Source: Aeromonas enteropelogenes (GTDB taxonomy: Bacteria > Pseudomonadota > Gammaproteobacteria > Enterobacterales > Aeromonadaceae). From it: 64,000 nucleotides of DNA. Shown here one piece after another: positions 46,308 to 55,913 of this stretch. The notes under the pieces are model-generated. The model searched no databases and was not told where the DNA came from. It worked only from the letters and a program-made list of their open reading frames with translations. The translations under genes and the position numbers were made by a program. The number at the start of each line of letters is the position of its first letter. Positions within the stretch are counted from its first letter, which is position 1. The DNA lies in contig NZ_CDCG01000046.1 of the NCBI RefSeq assembly GCF_000819845.1, positions 1 through 64,000 of the forward strand, read 5' to 3'.

Positions 46308-48274
46308 CTCATATCAGCCCCATCAAACGACTGCTCATCGCCAATCGCGGTGAAATCGCGGTGCGCATCATCAAGACCGCCCGCCGGATCGGCATCCATA
46401 CCATCGCCCTCTACTCGGATGCGGACGCCCGCGCCATGCATGTGCGCGAAGCCGACGAAGCCTGGCATCTGGGGCCCGCCCCCGCGCGCGAAAGCTACCT
46501 CGACACCGCCAAGGTGCTGCGCATCGCCAAAGAGGCCAACGCTGATGCCATTCATCCGGGCTACGGTTTTTTGTCGGAGAATAGCGACTTTGCCCACGCC
46601 TGCGAACAGCAAAACCTGCGCTTTATCGGGCCAAGCGGCGACGCCATCCTCGCCATGGGGGACAAATCGGGCGCCAAGGCGCTGATGCAGGCGGCAGGGG
46701 TGCCCGTGTTGCCGGGCTACCACGGCGCGGACCAGTCACCCGAGGTGTTGCGCGAGCAGGCGCGACTGACCGGTTTTCCGCTCCTTATCAAGGCGGCCAG
46801 CGGCGGCGGTGGCAAGGGGATGCGTCGGGTCGAGCAGATAGAGACCTTCGACGAGTCGCTGGCGGCGGTGAAACGGGAAGCATTGGCCGCCTTCGGCGAT
46901 GATACCGTGCTCGTTGAGCGCTATCTGGCCAGGGCTCGCCATGTGGAGGTGCAGGTATTTGCCGACAGCCTTGGCAATACCATCTATCTGGGGGACAGGG
47001 ACTGCTCCTTGCAGCGCCGCCACCAGAAAGTCATTGAAGAGGCACCCGCCCCCGACATCTCCCCTTCCCTGCGCCGCGCCATGGGCGAAGCGGCCGTCGC
47101 TGCCGCCCGGGCCATCGATTACCGGGGCGCTGGCACCATCGAGTTTCTGCTGTGCGGGGAGGAGTTCTTCTTTATGGAGATGAACACCCGATTGCAGGTA
47201 GAGCATCCGGTGACCGAGTGCATCACCGGCCAGGATCTGGTGGCCTGGCAACTGGTGGTAGCCGAGGGAAAAGCGCTGCCGCTCACCCAGGAGGAGGTGC
47301 GCTTGCAAGGCCACGCGGTGGAAGCGCGCCTCTACGCCGAGGATGTGGCTGCCGGTTTTTTGCCCGCCAGCGGCCCCATCGAGTGGCTCAACTGGCCGAA
47401 CGGGGTACGCATCGATACCGGCGTTGCCGCCGGCGATGCGGTGAGTCCCTATTACGACCCCATGATCGCCAAGCTGATCGCCCACGGCCAGAGCCGCGTC
47501 GAGGCTTTTGCCAGCCTGGCCGACGCCCTGGCGGCGCTGGAGCTGGGCCCTCTGGTGCACAATGGCTCTCTGCTGCTGCGCCTGTGTGAAGAGCCCGATG
47601 TGCTGGCGATGCGCCACCACACCCAGTGGCCCATTCCGACCGAGTCACGAGTCATTCCAGAGCTCGCCTGGCCGCTCGCAACTCTCTGGCTTGCCAGTCG
47701 CCCCACCGGCCCCTCGCCCTGGCAACAGGCCGTCGGCTTTCGTCTGGGACAGACCAAAAGCTTTGCGGCGGCGGTGCGAATTGGCGAGAAGGCCAAGGTC
47801 GTGACCCTGCATGAGCGTGCGGGCACCTTGTTCTGGCAAGAGGAACCACACGCCTATGAGCTGGGCGCCGATCATATCCGTCTTCAGCAAGGGGGGAGCT
47901 GGCAGCGCTACCCCATCCACTCGCTGACCGGGGGCGATTATGTGCTGCAGCTGGCCGGTCAACGCATTCACTTCTCGGCCGATGATCAACGCCATCAGCA
48001 CCACCATGATCAGGGTGTGGACGCCGCCAGGGGCGCGATTGCCCCCATGCACGGCATCGTGGTTGCGTTGCAAGTCGAGGCTGGCCAGCACGTCAATAAG
48101 GGGCAACCCCTGCTGGTGCTGGAGGCGATGAAGATGGAGCATGTCTTGCGGGCAGATAGAGACGGGATGATCGAGGCCCTGCAGTGCAGGCAGGGGGAGC
48201 AGGTGAGCCAGGGAGCCATGCTGGTGCGATTTGCCGGGGATCAGTCAACAGACAGTCAGGAGAGCAGTCGATGA
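46304..48274 (+). CDS. liuD: 3-methylcrotonyl-CoA carboxylase alpha (biotin) subunit
   Basis: A 656-residue biotin-dependent subunit. The N-terminal biotin carboxylase begins LLIANRGEIAVRI, with the ATP-grasp loop KAASGGGGKGMRRV and NTRLQVEHPVTE. The C-terminal biotin carrier domain has the EAMKMEH motif in which Lys is biotinylated. It uses ATP and bicarbonate to charge biotin for LiuB. It overlaps both neighbours by ATGA, showing tight translational coupling. Confidence 0.95.
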   Translation: MTHISPIKRLLIANRGEIAVRIIKTARRIGIHTIALYSDADARAMHVREADEAWHLGPAPARESYLDTAKVLRIAKEANADAIHPGYGFLSENSDFAHACEQQNLRFIGPSGDAILAMGDKSGAKALMQAAGVPVLPGYHGADQSPEVLREQARLTGFPLLIKAASGGGGKGMRRVEQIETFDESLAAVKREALAAFGDDTVLVERYLARARHVEVQVFADSLGNTIYLGDRDCSLQRRHQKVIEEAPAPDISPSLRRAMGEAAVAAARAIDYRGAGTIEFLLCGEEFFFMEMNTRLQVEHPVTECITGQDLVAWQLVVAEGKALPLTQEEVRLQGHAVEARLYAEDVAAGFLPASGPIEWLNWPNGVRIDTGVAAGDAVSPYYDPMIAKLIAHGQSRVEAFASLADALAALELGPLVHNGSLLLRLCEEPDVLAMRHHTQWPIPTESRVIPELAWPLATLWLASRPTGPSPWQQAVGFRLGQTKSFAAAVRIGEKAKVVTLHERAGTLFWQEEPHAYELGADHIRLQQGGSWQRYPIHSLTGGDYVLQLAGQRIHFSADDQRHQHHHDQGVDAARGAIAPMHGIVVALQVEAGQHVNKGQPLLVLEAMKMEHVLRADRDGMIEALQCRQGEQVSQGAMLVRFAGDQSTDSQESSR

Positions 48275-49227
48275 CGAGGGAACATGACGTGAGGGACGAC
48301 AGGGTCAGCCTGGTGGAGATGGGGCCGCGGGACGGTCTGCAGAATGAAGCCAATACCCTGTCCCTGGTGCAGCGGCTGGAACTTATCCAGCGGCTGGCCG
48401 AGAGCGGCCTGCAACGGATCGAGGTGGGGGCCTTCGTCTCCCCGAAGAAGGTACCCCAGATGGCGGATTCCGCCGCCCTGTTTGCGGCGCTGCCCCGCAA
48501 GGGCCCGACCCGCTATGGCGCCCTGGTGCCCAACCTGCAGGGATTGCAGGCGGCCCTTGCCGCCCGCGCCGACGAGATTGGCCTCTTCACTGCCTGCTCG
48601 GATGGATTTACCCGAGCCAATATCGGCATCAGCGTCGAGGAGTCGCTGGTGCGCTTCGCGCCCCTGGTGCAGGAGGCGCGCCAACTTGGCATCAAGGTGC
48701 GCGGTTATCTCTCCACCGTGATCGCCTGCCCGTTCGACGGCCCCACTCGACCAAAGCGAGTCTCGGCCATGGCCGAACGCCTGCTGGATCTCGGCTGTCA
48801 CGAGATATCCCTGGGCGACACCATAGGAGTCGGCACCCCGGGCACGGTTGCCCCCATGCTGGATGCGGTACTGCACGAGATCCCGGCTGGCCGGCTCGCG
48901 GTGCATTTTCACGACACCTATGGTCAGGGGCTGGCCAACCTGCTGCCAGCGCTGGAGCGCGGCATCCGCACCATCGACTGCTCGGTAGCCGGGCTCGGCG
49001 GTTGCCCCTATGCACCGGGGGCCTCCGGCAATGTCGCCTCGGAGGAGGTGGTCTATCTGCTGCACGGCCTTGGCATGAGTACCGGGGTGGATCTCGACAA
49101 GCTGGCCGCCACCGGTCAGTGGGTGAGCGAGCGGCTCGGTCGCCCCAACGGCTCCCGGGTCGGTCAGGCCCTCCATGCCAATGCCGAGCGGTTGCGAGCA
49201 CGGCTTTGCCAGCCATCCCCTCACTAA
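48271..49227 (+). CDS. liuE: Hydroxymethylglutaryl-CoA lyase
   Basis: A 318-residue HMGL-like TIM-barrel enzyme that cleaves HMG-CoA to acetoacetate and acetyl-CoA, the last step of the leucine branch. VEMGPRDGLQNE holds catalytic Arg/Asp, HFHDTYGQG the metal-binding histidines, and GLGGCPYAPGASGNVA the active-site cysteine loop. ATG 48271 overlaps the liuD stop. Confidence 0.95.
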   Translation: MTREHDVRDDRVSLVEMGPRDGLQNEANTLSLVQRLELIQRLAESGLQRIEVGAFVSPKKVPQMADSAALFAALPRKGPTRYGALVPNLQGLQAALAARADEIGLFTACSDGFTRANIGISVEESLVRFAPLVQEARQLGIKVRGYLSTVIACPFDGPTRPKRVSAMAERLLDLGCHEISLGDTIGVGTPGTVAPMLDAVLHEIPAGRLAVHFHDTYGQGLANLLPALERGIRTIDCSVAGLGGCPYAPGASGNVASEEVVYLLHGLGMSTGVDLDKLAATGQWVSERLGRPNGSRVGQALHANAERLRARLCQPSPH

Positions 49228-49242
49228 CTGGAGTCCATCACC

Positions 49243-49653
49243 ATGGCCAATGCCCTGCCCGGCAAGGAGATCACCTACAGCATCTCCGAGCTGGCCCACG
49301 AATTTGACATTACGCCGCGCACCATCCGCTACTACGAAGATGAAGGGCTGCTCACCCCGACCCGGGAGGGACAAGCCCGCATCTACCGCCACAAGGACAA
49401 GATCCGCCTGAAGCTTACCCTGCGTGGCAAGCGGCTGGGCTTTACGCTGGCGGAGATCCGCGAGCTGTTCGACATGTATGACACCGACCGCTCGAGCAAA
49501 AACCAGCTCCACTCCATGATCCAGCTGATCGATTCCAGGCGCCAGGTACTGCGCCAGCAGCTCGAAGATATCCAGATGGTGATGGCCGAGCTGGACGCGG
49601 CCGAGCAGCGCTGCGTTAATTCCCTTAACGGCTTGAAAACCAGCGCAGATTAA
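49243..49653 (+). CDS. liuR: MerR-family regulator of branched-chain amino-acid catabolism
   Basis: A 136-residue MerR protein. The N-terminal winged helix is YSISELAHEFDITPRTIRYYEDEGLL, split here over about residues 11-38. A dimerising coiled-coil follows (QLIDSRRQVLRQQLEDIQ). There is no metal-binding cysteine cluster. In gamma-proteobacteria LiuR represses liu genes. It closes the rightward operon, 15 bases after liuE, with GGAG before ATG 49243. The palindrome at 42507-42524 is its likely target. Confidence 0.9.
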   Translation: MANALPGKEITYSISELAHEFDITPRTIRYYEDEGLLTPTREGQARIYRHKDKIRLKLTLRGKRLGFTLAEIRELFDMYDTDRSSKNQLHSMIQLIDSRRQVLRQQLEDIQMVMAELDAAEQRCVNSLNGLKTSAD

Positions 49654-49690
49654 CCGAATCTGGGATCATTTCCCCCTTTCGGGACATCCC

Positions 49691-50452
49691 ATGACACGCT
49701 GGTGCTGGTTACTGCTGTTGCTCTGCTCTACGGCGTGGGGCCATCCCCTGATCCGGGTCGGTGGCTACCCCTACGCGCCCTTCGTGGTCAAGGAGGGAGA
49801 CAACCGCTACAGCGGACTGACGCTGGATCTCATCGCACTGCTCAACAAGGCCCAGCAGGAAGTGCATTTCGTCTTCGTCCCCACCTCCGCCATCCACCGC
49901 AGCCGGGCCATGGCCCTTGGTCGCTACTCCCTCATCCTGTTTGAAGAGATCCGCTGGGGTTGGGATGCCGGCGCAGTGCGCATGACCCGGCCACTGCTGC
50001 TGGGCGGCGAGAAGTATGTCGCCCTGAGGGAACCCAACCGGGATCAATCCTTTTTCAAGGATATCGCCAGGCGCCAGCTGATCGGCGTCAGCGGTTATCA
50101 CTACGGCATCGCCGATTGGAATGCCTCGCCGGAAGAGCTCAAACGCCGCTTCAACATCACCCTGGTCAAGGACAACATCAGCGCCCTGCAAGGGCTCTTC
50201 AAGGGGCGCGGTGAGGTGGTCATTCTCAATTTCTCCTACCTGAACCAGTTCCGTATCCAGTACCCGGAGCAGGCGGCGCAGCTTTTCTATTCCGACAAAT
50301 GGGATCAGCACTACCTGCTCAGGGCCCTGCTGAGCCCCACGGCGATCATCACTACGGATCAACTGGAAACCTGGCTGAACAAACTCGAGAAAAATGGACA
50401 ATTGACCCAACTCTGGACAAAGTACGGCGTACAGCATCAAGTGGCACCATGA
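49691..50452 (+). CDS. Periplasmic solute-binding protein, SBP_bac_3-like
   Basis: A 253-residue protein with a signal peptide (MTRCWWLLLLLCSTAWG-like, cut near residue 17). Its extracellular fold resembles family 3 amino-acid-binding proteins: VGGYPYAPFVVKEGDNRYSG at the start and LFKGRGEVVILNFSYL in the second lobe. No ABC permease or ATPase gene is adjacent, so it may be an orphan binding protein or a sensor partner. The ligand is unknown. The ribosome site is weak. Confidence 0.78.
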   Translation: MTRWCWLLLLLCSTAWGHPLIRVGGYPYAPFVVKEGDNRYSGLTLDLIALLNKAQQEVHFVFVPTSAIHRSRAMALGRYSLILFEEIRWGWDAGAVRMTRPLLLGGEKYVALREPNRDQSFFKDIARRQLIGVSGYHYGIADWNASPEELKRRFNITLVKDNISALQGLFKGRGEVVILNFSYLNQFRIQYPEQAAQLFYSDKWDQHYLLRALLSPTAIITTDQLETWLNKLEKNGQLTQLWTKYGVQHQVAP

Positions 50453-50500
50453 TTGTGCCCCGACAATTTGTTATCCTGTGCGCATCAATTGGAGACCCCC

Positions 50501-53419
50501 ATGCCCAAGCCCCTGCGCACCCGCCTTCTACGCTACGCCCTCTATCTGTGCGCCGCCCTGTTCATCGCCCTTGGCATCCTGCTTTGGCAGGCGCCGACCC
50601 TCACCCAGCGTTACTTGCCTGACTGGCTGGCCACCCACTACGGCCTGAAGCTCACCCTGGGGGAGATTGACGTCACCCTGCGCTCCCCGTCACTCACCAT
50701 AGGCCCCTCGGCCCTGCTCGATGACAAGCAGCAACCCATCGTCGCCTTCGAGCGATTGCAGGTCATACCGGCCTTCGGCGAAAGCTGGCGCCAGCGCGCC
50801 ATCATCCTGAGCGATGCCACCCTCACCAAGCCAACCATCACCCTGGTGCGCCTTGCCGACAACAAAGAGGGAGTCCGCTTAAACCTGACCGATGCCCTCG
50901 CCCGGGTCCTGAGTCCCAGCGAAACGACCGCTGACAGCGGCGACACTCCGCTCGTCCTGCAGATAACCAAGCTGGCGGCGCACGAGGGACATGTCATTTA
51001 CCAGGACAATCGCAAGTCCAGCGCGCCAGGCTGGGTGCCCACCCTTGCGCTTGGTGGCATTGACTTGCAGTTGCCAGGCTTCACGACGGCAACGGGGGGC
51101 TCCAACCACTTTCAGCTGGGCGCTACCCTCAACAAACAGAGCCCGCTCAAGGCGAGCGGCCAGTTCGATCTCTTGACCGGGGCCGGCAAAGGCAGCGTCA
51201 GCCTCGGCAAGCTGGCGCTGGCCCCCTTCGCCCCGCTCTGGGCTCCCTACCTCAAGGTCAATCTGGCCAAAGGGAGCGCCAGTGCCGAATTTGACTACCG
51301 CCTCGACCAGAGCAAACAGGGGCTGGGCTGGCAGCTGAGCAAGGGCAAGCTGCAGCTGGACAACTGGCAGTTGCAACACCCGAAAGGGGCCAAATTTGCC
51401 CGCTTCAAGCGGCTGGCCCTGAGCGGGATCGCGCTGGATGGCACCAGGCAGTCGTTCAAGGCCGAGCGGCTTGCCTTGAGCGCCCCGTCCCTCACCGCCA
51501 ATCTCAATGCCAAACAGGAGCTGGATCTGGCCGCGTTGCTGATCCCGCAGCCTGCCGCCAAACCGGCAGGCAAAAAGGCAAGCAAGCAGGCCGAAGGTGG
51601 CAAGCCCTGGCAGTGGACGCTCAAACAGAGCAAGATCACCCAGGGCAACTTCAAGCTGACCGAATCGAGCAGCGGCAAGCCCTTGCAGCGGGAGCTCGCA
51701 AACCTTGATCTCACCTTGGGCCCGCTGGGCAGCGAGCGTGCTCAGCGCAGCCCCCTCACCCTGCAGGCAACCCTCAATAGCCAGGGCACCAAAAACCCGA
51801 GTTCGCTGGGGTTTAACGGCGCCCTGGTCCTTGACCCCTTCAGCCTCGACGGGGAGCTCAAGCAACAAGGAGTGCCCCTCAAATGGGCCCAGCCTTATCT
51901 GCAGGATCTGCTGCGCATCAGCGTGCGTGACGGCCTGCTCGCCAGTCGTACCAAGCTTGCCCTGGCCACCGATGCCAAGGGAGATCTCAGCAAGCTTGAG
52001 GTGAGCGGCGGGCTCGACATCGAGAGGCTCAACGTGCTGGATCGGGCCGACAACCAGCGCCTGCTGCAGATTGAGCGCCTGCAACTGAGCGGCCTGCACT
52101 ATGACGGCATCCGCCAGCAGGTGAATATTGAGGATATCCTGCTGCGCAAGCCCTTCGCTCGCATCGAGATCAACGAGGATCGCGTCACCAACCTCCAGCA
52201 ACTGTTGCTGCCACAGCCTGCCGGCGACAAGCCCGCCAGCGGCCCGGCCCCCCGCGTCACCATAGGCCAGATCCGCACCGAGCAGGGCAACCTGCGCTTT
52301 GCCGATCGCAGCCTGAGCTCGGATTTTGTGGCAGATATTGCCTCCCTCAATGGCCAGAGCCGCCATATCAGCAATATCCCGGGTCAGCGCTCGGAGCTCT
52401 CTTTCAACGGCAAGGTGGATCGCTACGCACCTGTTACCATTCGCGGGGGCACCAACCTGCTCATCGAGCACCCGGTACTGGATGTGGCCGTCACCTTCAC
52501 CAATCTGGAGCTCACCACCTTCAGCCCCTACTCCACCACCTATGCCGGTTACGCCATCGACAAGGGTCAACTCTCCATGAAGCTCAACTACAAGTTGCAG
52601 GGCAGCAAGCTGGAGGGTGACAACGACATTACCATCAAGAAGCTGCAACTGGGTGAAAAGGTGAAAAGCGAGCAGGCCAAGGATCTGCCGCTGGGGCTGG
52701 CCGTCGCCCTGCTGAGCGACGCCAACGGCGTCATTCAGATGAACCTGAAAGTCAAAGGGGATCTGGATCAGCCCGACTTCAGCCTCGGCAACATCTTCTG
52801 GAACGTGCTCGGCAATACCCTGAGCAAGGCCATTACCTCCCCCTTCTCCCTGCTGGCTTCCCTGGCGGGGGGCACGAAAGATCTGGACGAGCTTCCCTTC
52901 CTGCCCGGCAGCCCCGAGCTGACCCCCACCCAGCAAGCGAAGCTGGCCAAACTGGCCCAGGCCCTCAAGGAGCGTCCCAAGCTCAGCCTGAACATTCGTG
53001 GCAGGGTCAATTTCAATGAAGAGCGTCCCATATTGCAGCGCCAGAAGCTGGAGCGGGTGCTGGCCAAGATCACCGGCAACCCGGTCGACCTCAATCTGCT
53101 GGAGCAAGACCCCGCAATGCAGGCCGCGCTGGCCGATGCCTACGAGGCGCGCTTTGACGAAGATCTGGGGGAGCTGGCCGATCGCCTCCATATGGACGAA
53201 GAGAGTGCCCCCCTGCGGGCCCAGGCGGTGATCCTGCTGCGGGATCAGCAACTGATCACCGCCAAATCCCTGCGCAATCTGGCCATGCGCCGCGCCCAGA
53301 ATACCAAGGAGTTTCTGGTCGATAACCAGGGCATAGCACCGGAGCGGTTGTTCGTGCTCGACAGCCAGGTCAAGGAGGAGGACAAGGAGGCCAAGGTGGT
53401 GCTGACCCTGGATGAGTGA
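50501..53419 (+). CDS. DUF748/AsmA-like envelope protein
   Basis: A 972-residue protein anchored by one N-terminal transmembrane segment (YALYLCAALFIALGILLW) with a long beta-rich periplasmic part. Sequence such as SFNGKVDRYAP, LELTTFSPYSTTYAGY and LPLGLAVALLSDANGVI is characteristic of DUF748 proteins, now grouped with the AsmA-like lipid-transfer family. The C-terminal 150 residues are charged and OmpA-like in style (LSLNIRGRVNF, then QNTKEFLVDNQGI). It probably acts in outer-membrane lipid homeostasis; this is inference from the family. ATG 50501 has GGAG six bases upstream. Confidence 0.82.
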   Translation: MPKPLRTRLLRYALYLCAALFIALGILLWQAPTLTQRYLPDWLATHYGLKLTLGEIDVTLRSPSLTIGPSALLDDKQQPIVAFERLQVIPAFGESWRQRAIILSDATLTKPTITLVRLADNKEGVRLNLTDALARVLSPSETTADSGDTPLVLQITKLAAHEGHVIYQDNRKSSAPGWVPTLALGGIDLQLPGFTTATGGSNHFQLGATLNKQSPLKASGQFDLLTGAGKGSVSLGKLALAPFAPLWAPYLKVNLAKGSASAEFDYRLDQSKQGLGWQLSKGKLQLDNWQLQHPKGAKFARFKRLALSGIALDGTRQSFKAERLALSAPSLTANLNAKQELDLAALLIPQPAAKPAGKKASKQAEGGKPWQWTLKQSKITQGNFKLTESSSGKPLQRELANLDLTLGPLGSERAQRSPLTLQATLNSQGTKNPSSLGFNGALVLDPFSLDGELKQQGVPLKWAQPYLQDLLRISVRDGLLASRTKLALATDAKGDLSKLEVSGGLDIERLNVLDRADNQRLLQIERLQLSGLHYDGIRQQVNIEDILLRKPFARIEINEDRVTNLQQLLLPQPAGDKPASGPAPRVTIGQIRTEQGNLRFADRSLSSDFVADIASLNGQSRHISNIPGQRSELSFNGKVDRYAPVTIRGGTNLLIEHPVLDVAVTFTNLELTTFSPYSTTYAGYAIDKGQLSMKLNYKLQGSKLEGDNDITIKKLQLGEKVKSEQAKDLPLGLAVALLSDANGVIQMNLKVKGDLDQPDFSLGNIFWNVLGNTLSKAITSPFSLLASLAGGTKDLDELPFLPGSPELTPTQQAKLAKLAQALKERPKLSLNIRGRVNFNEERPILQRQKLERVLAKITGNPVDLNLLEQDPAMQAALADAYEARFDEDLGELADRLHMDEESAPLRAQAVILLRDQQLITAKSLRNLAMRRAQNTKEFLVDNQGIAPERLFVLDSQVKEEDKEAKVVLTLDE

Positions 53420-53488
53420 CATTGGTATGCCAGGAACGAGTAACGAGTGCGTAAGAAAAATACAGCCAATCAACTATTTTGACACCTT

Positions 53489-53520
53489 TTGCTCACAAAA
53501 CGGGCTATTCTGGTGAGCAA
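53489..53520. promoter_or_regulatory. Inverted repeat in satP promoter region
   Basis: Eight-base arms TTGCTCAC (53489-53496) and GTGAGCAA (53513-53520) are separated by 16 bases. A perfect -35 hexamer TTGACA is just upstream (53479-53484). It could be an operator or a stem in the long satP leader; which one is not known. Confidence 0.4.
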
Positions 53521-53653
53521 TTGTGCCGGCATGCAAAAAAACACGTAATTTTTTTACTGTTTATCTTCTTTTCCCCCTTGCGATGGGCTGCCAGCCTGCC
53601 TAAAATCGCGCGTCTTTTGTTAACCCCCACCTCTATTTTTTGGAGAACGCTAC

Positions 53654-54250
53654 GTGAGCGAAAAATTGGCCAACCCTGCCCCCCTGGGTCTGATGGGTTT
53701 CGGTATGACCACCATTCTGCTGAACATCCATAACGCAGGTTTCTTCCCCATAAGTGCCATGATCCTGGCCATGGGCCTGTGCTATGGCGGCCTGGCCCAG
53801 ATCATTGCCGGCATCATGGAGTACAAGCGTGGCAACACCTTCGGTGTCACCGCTTTCATCTCCTACGGCACCTTCTGGTGGAGCCTGGTGTTCCTGATGG
53901 TGATGCCGACCATGGGTCTGGCCGAAGCCACTCCGCACGCCTACATGGGCTGGTACCTGCTGATGTGGGGTGTGTTCACCCTGTTCATGCTGATCGGCAC
54001 CGTCAACTACCCGCGCGTGAAGCAGTTCGTGTTCGCCTCCCTGACCGTGCTGTTCTTCCTGCTGGCCGCCCGTGACTTCACCGGCAGCGAGCTGATCGGC
54101 ACCATCGCCGGTTTCGAAGGTATCATCTGCGGCGCCAGCGCCATCTACCTGGCCATGGCCACCGTACTGAACGAACAGTATGGCCGCACCATCCTGCCCA
54201 TCGGCGATCACAAGAAAGCCGCTGCCGTGCAGCTCAAAGCCGCCGCCTGA
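53654..54250 (+). CDS. satP: Acetate/succinate uptake protein, GPR1/FUN34/YaaH family
   Basis: A 198-residue protein with six membrane segments and the family signature [21 protein letters not shown] at the N-terminus. AceTr proteins such as SatP import acetate or succinate with protons. The start is a GTG at 53654, with TGGAG eight bases upstream. It is a single gene with a long AT-rich leader and its own terminator. Confidence 0.93.
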   Translation: MSEKLANPAPLGLMGFGMTTILLNIHNAGFFPISAMILAMGLCYGGLAQIIAGIMEYKRGNTFGVTAFISYGTFWWSLVFLMVMPTMGLAEATPHAYMGWYLLMWGVFTLFMLIGTVNYPRVKQFVFASLTVLFFLLAARDFTGSELIGTIAGFEGIICGASAIYLAMATVLNEQYGRTILPIGDHKKAAAVQLKAAA

Positions 54251-54269
54251 TTGTGCGCAACTTGAAATG

Positions 54270-54296
54270 AAAAAGGCACCTTCGGGTGCCTTTTTG
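54270..54296 (+). terminator. Terminator of satP
   Basis: An 11-bp stem (AAAAAGGCACC / GGTGCCTTTTT) with a stable TTCG loop and T-run. It can serve both the satP gene and the convergent mtfA gene. Confidence 0.92.
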
Positions 54297-54325
54297 CTAT
54301 CTGTACATTCTCGTATTTGCCTGGC

Positions 54326-55132
54326 TCAGACGGACGATTCCCCTTCGTGATCCCCCGCCAACAGGCGCGTGGCCGGAAAACGCGCCGCGGGATCCTGACC
54401 AAAGAGCTGTTCCAGCTGTTGATAGACGGCCGGATAGACGCTGCGCAAGCGCAGTGGATCGGTAAAGAAGCTCTCGCAGCAGACGGCGAAAAATTCGGCC
54501 GGATGCTCGGCGGCATAGGGATCGATGGCCGCCTCTTCCCCCGCCTCCAGCTGCCTATTCAATGCATCAAACGCCCCCTGAAAGGCCTGCTGCCACTGCT
54601 GATGACTCATCTTGCCCGGCAATGGCGGCGCCCCGTCGGCCTCCCCACCCAGCATGTCGATTTTGTGGGCCAGCTCGTGAATAACGAGGTTGAAGCCATC
54701 CCAGTCCCCATCCTGCTGCAGCTCGCTCCAGGCCAGTACCAGCGGCCCCTGGGGCCAGGACTCGCCAGCGTTCTCTTCTTCCACCTCACTCACCAGACCA
54801 AACTCGTCCTGCACCTCCTGGCGGCGGGTGACCGGTTCCGGGATCAGGATGATTTCGTGAAAGCCGCGATACCAGTCAAGGCCCAGATGCAGGATGGGCA
54901 GCACCGCCTGCAGCGCCAGCACCGCCTGCTGGCGCGCCGTGAGCTCAACCCCGAGCTGGGTCAGGGTCTTGCGCTTGAGTAACTGGCGCCCCAGCCTGAT
55001 GAGCCTCGCCTGCTCCTCATCACGTAACCCTTGCAAGATGGGGACGGCTGCCAGCGCCTGCTCCCAGATCTCCGCATCTTCATGGTGTTGCGTCCCTGCC
55101 GGGCGACGCAACCATTTGAACAATCCCAGCAC
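54326..55132 (-). CDS. mtfA: MtfA-type zinc peptidase (Mlc titration factor A)
   Basis: A 268-residue protein that matches Escherichia coli MtfA in length (about 265) and motifs: VLELGLEW-like ILHLGLDWYRGFHEI, GPLVLAWSELQ, and the zinc-binding IHELAHKID (HExxH). MtfA is a cytosolic aminopeptidase that also binds the repressor Mlc and so affects sugar PTS control. The start is GTG 55132 with GAAGGAG upstream; the longer open frame would run into the neighbouring acetyltransferase gene. It lies 20 bases after that gene. Confidence 0.9.
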   Translation of the reverse strand: MLGLFKWLRRPAGTQHHEDAEIWEQALAAVPILQGLRDEEQARLIRLGRQLLKRKTLTQLGVELTARQQAVLALQAVLPILHLGLDWYRGFHEIILIPEPVTRRQEVQDEFGLVSEVEEENAGESWPQGPLVLAWSELQQDGDWDGFNLVIHELAHKIDMLGGEADGAPPLPGKMSHQQWQQAFQGAFDALNRQLEAGEEAAIDPYAAEHPAEFFAVCCESFFTDPLRLRSVYPAVYQQLEQLFGQDPAARFPATRLLAGDHEGESSV

Positions 55133-55152
55133 GCCTGCTCCTTCTCTTTGCG

Positions 55153-55590
55153 TTACAACTGCTTGACGAACCGCTTGGGTCGTTCCTGATAATTTTGCGC
55201 CAGATAGAAACGGTGGGCCCCCTCCCGTTTCAGACTGCTGGATAGCTCCAGCTGGCTGCATCCCGCCACCCGGGCCTGGGCCTCGGCGTACGCCAGCAAG
55301 CCGGCCCCAACCCCCTCTCCCCTTGCCCTCTCTTCGACAACCAGCGCCGAGATCAGGCCCCATGCTGGTGCAACATGCAGGGGTTGCAGCCGGTGCCATA
55401 CCAACACACCGACCACACTGTCTGCCAGGATGGCCAACAGGACAGAAGTGGCCGAGTCCGGATGCAGCAGACGCACCACCAGCTGATCACCGTCGGCAGG
55501 ATACCCCAATTGCACGAACAAGGGGGCAAGGGTTGCGCCATCAGCAGGCTGCGCCGAGCGAAATTGCAGGTTTTCAACATGATTTGTCAT
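55153..55590 (-). CDS. GNAT-family N-acetyltransferase
   Basis: A 145-residue acetyltransferase. The central beta-strand SALVVEERARGEGVGAGLLAYAE carries the acetyl-CoA loop (R/Q-x-x-G-x-G/A variant), and HRFYLAQNYQERPKRF is a typical end. The substrate is unknown. It lies directly upstream of mtfA in the same direction and is probably co-transcribed. Confidence 0.85.
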   Translation of the reverse strand: MTNHVENLQFRSAQPADGATLAPLFVQLGYPADGDQLVVRLLHPDSATSVLLAILADSVVGVLVWHRLQPLHVAPAWGLISALVVEERARGEGVGAGLLAYAEAQARVAGCSQLELSSSLKREGAHRFYLAQNYQERPKRFVKQL

Positions 55591-55913
55591 GGTTGGCCTT
55601 ATGTTTGCTTATGTCTGACTCTCACTACACATATCAACAAGGAGAGCGTCATCTTTACTCACATAAATCACTGCCTGCCATCATCCGGCCACTGGTGTCA
55701 ATTCACAAATTTGCAACAAGGCGGATTTTTTTGCTGGGCAGAAATGCGACAAATAGATATGTTACATCCCACGCAGACCGTGGTTTTTCCACCGTCTGAC
55801 AGAGTGTCACTCTATCCCGTTTGCTAACTAGCTTGTTAACAAACTGGACATAATAACGACAGGGAGCGAGGCAGAGACCTCGCCAAGACAGCGCAACAAA
55901 GGAGTTGTTGTAC
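55591..55913. other. Leader/intergenic region before AGCS symporter gene
   Basis: These 323 bases hold no supported gene. A ten-base hairpin with one mismatch (CAGACCGTGG / CCACCGTCTG, loop TTTTT, 55774-55798) lies about 115 bases before the symporter ATG and has no following U-tract. I looked for a glycine riboswitch and saw no matching core. Confidence 0.45.

Noticed and set aside
50879-53473. An 864-codon open frame antisense to the DUF748 gene
   Set aside because: Same GC effect; no domain and no ribosome site, and the sense gene is clearly real.
55591-55913. Glycine riboswitch before the AGCS symporter
   Set aside because: The conserved aptamer core was not seen on reading the leader.
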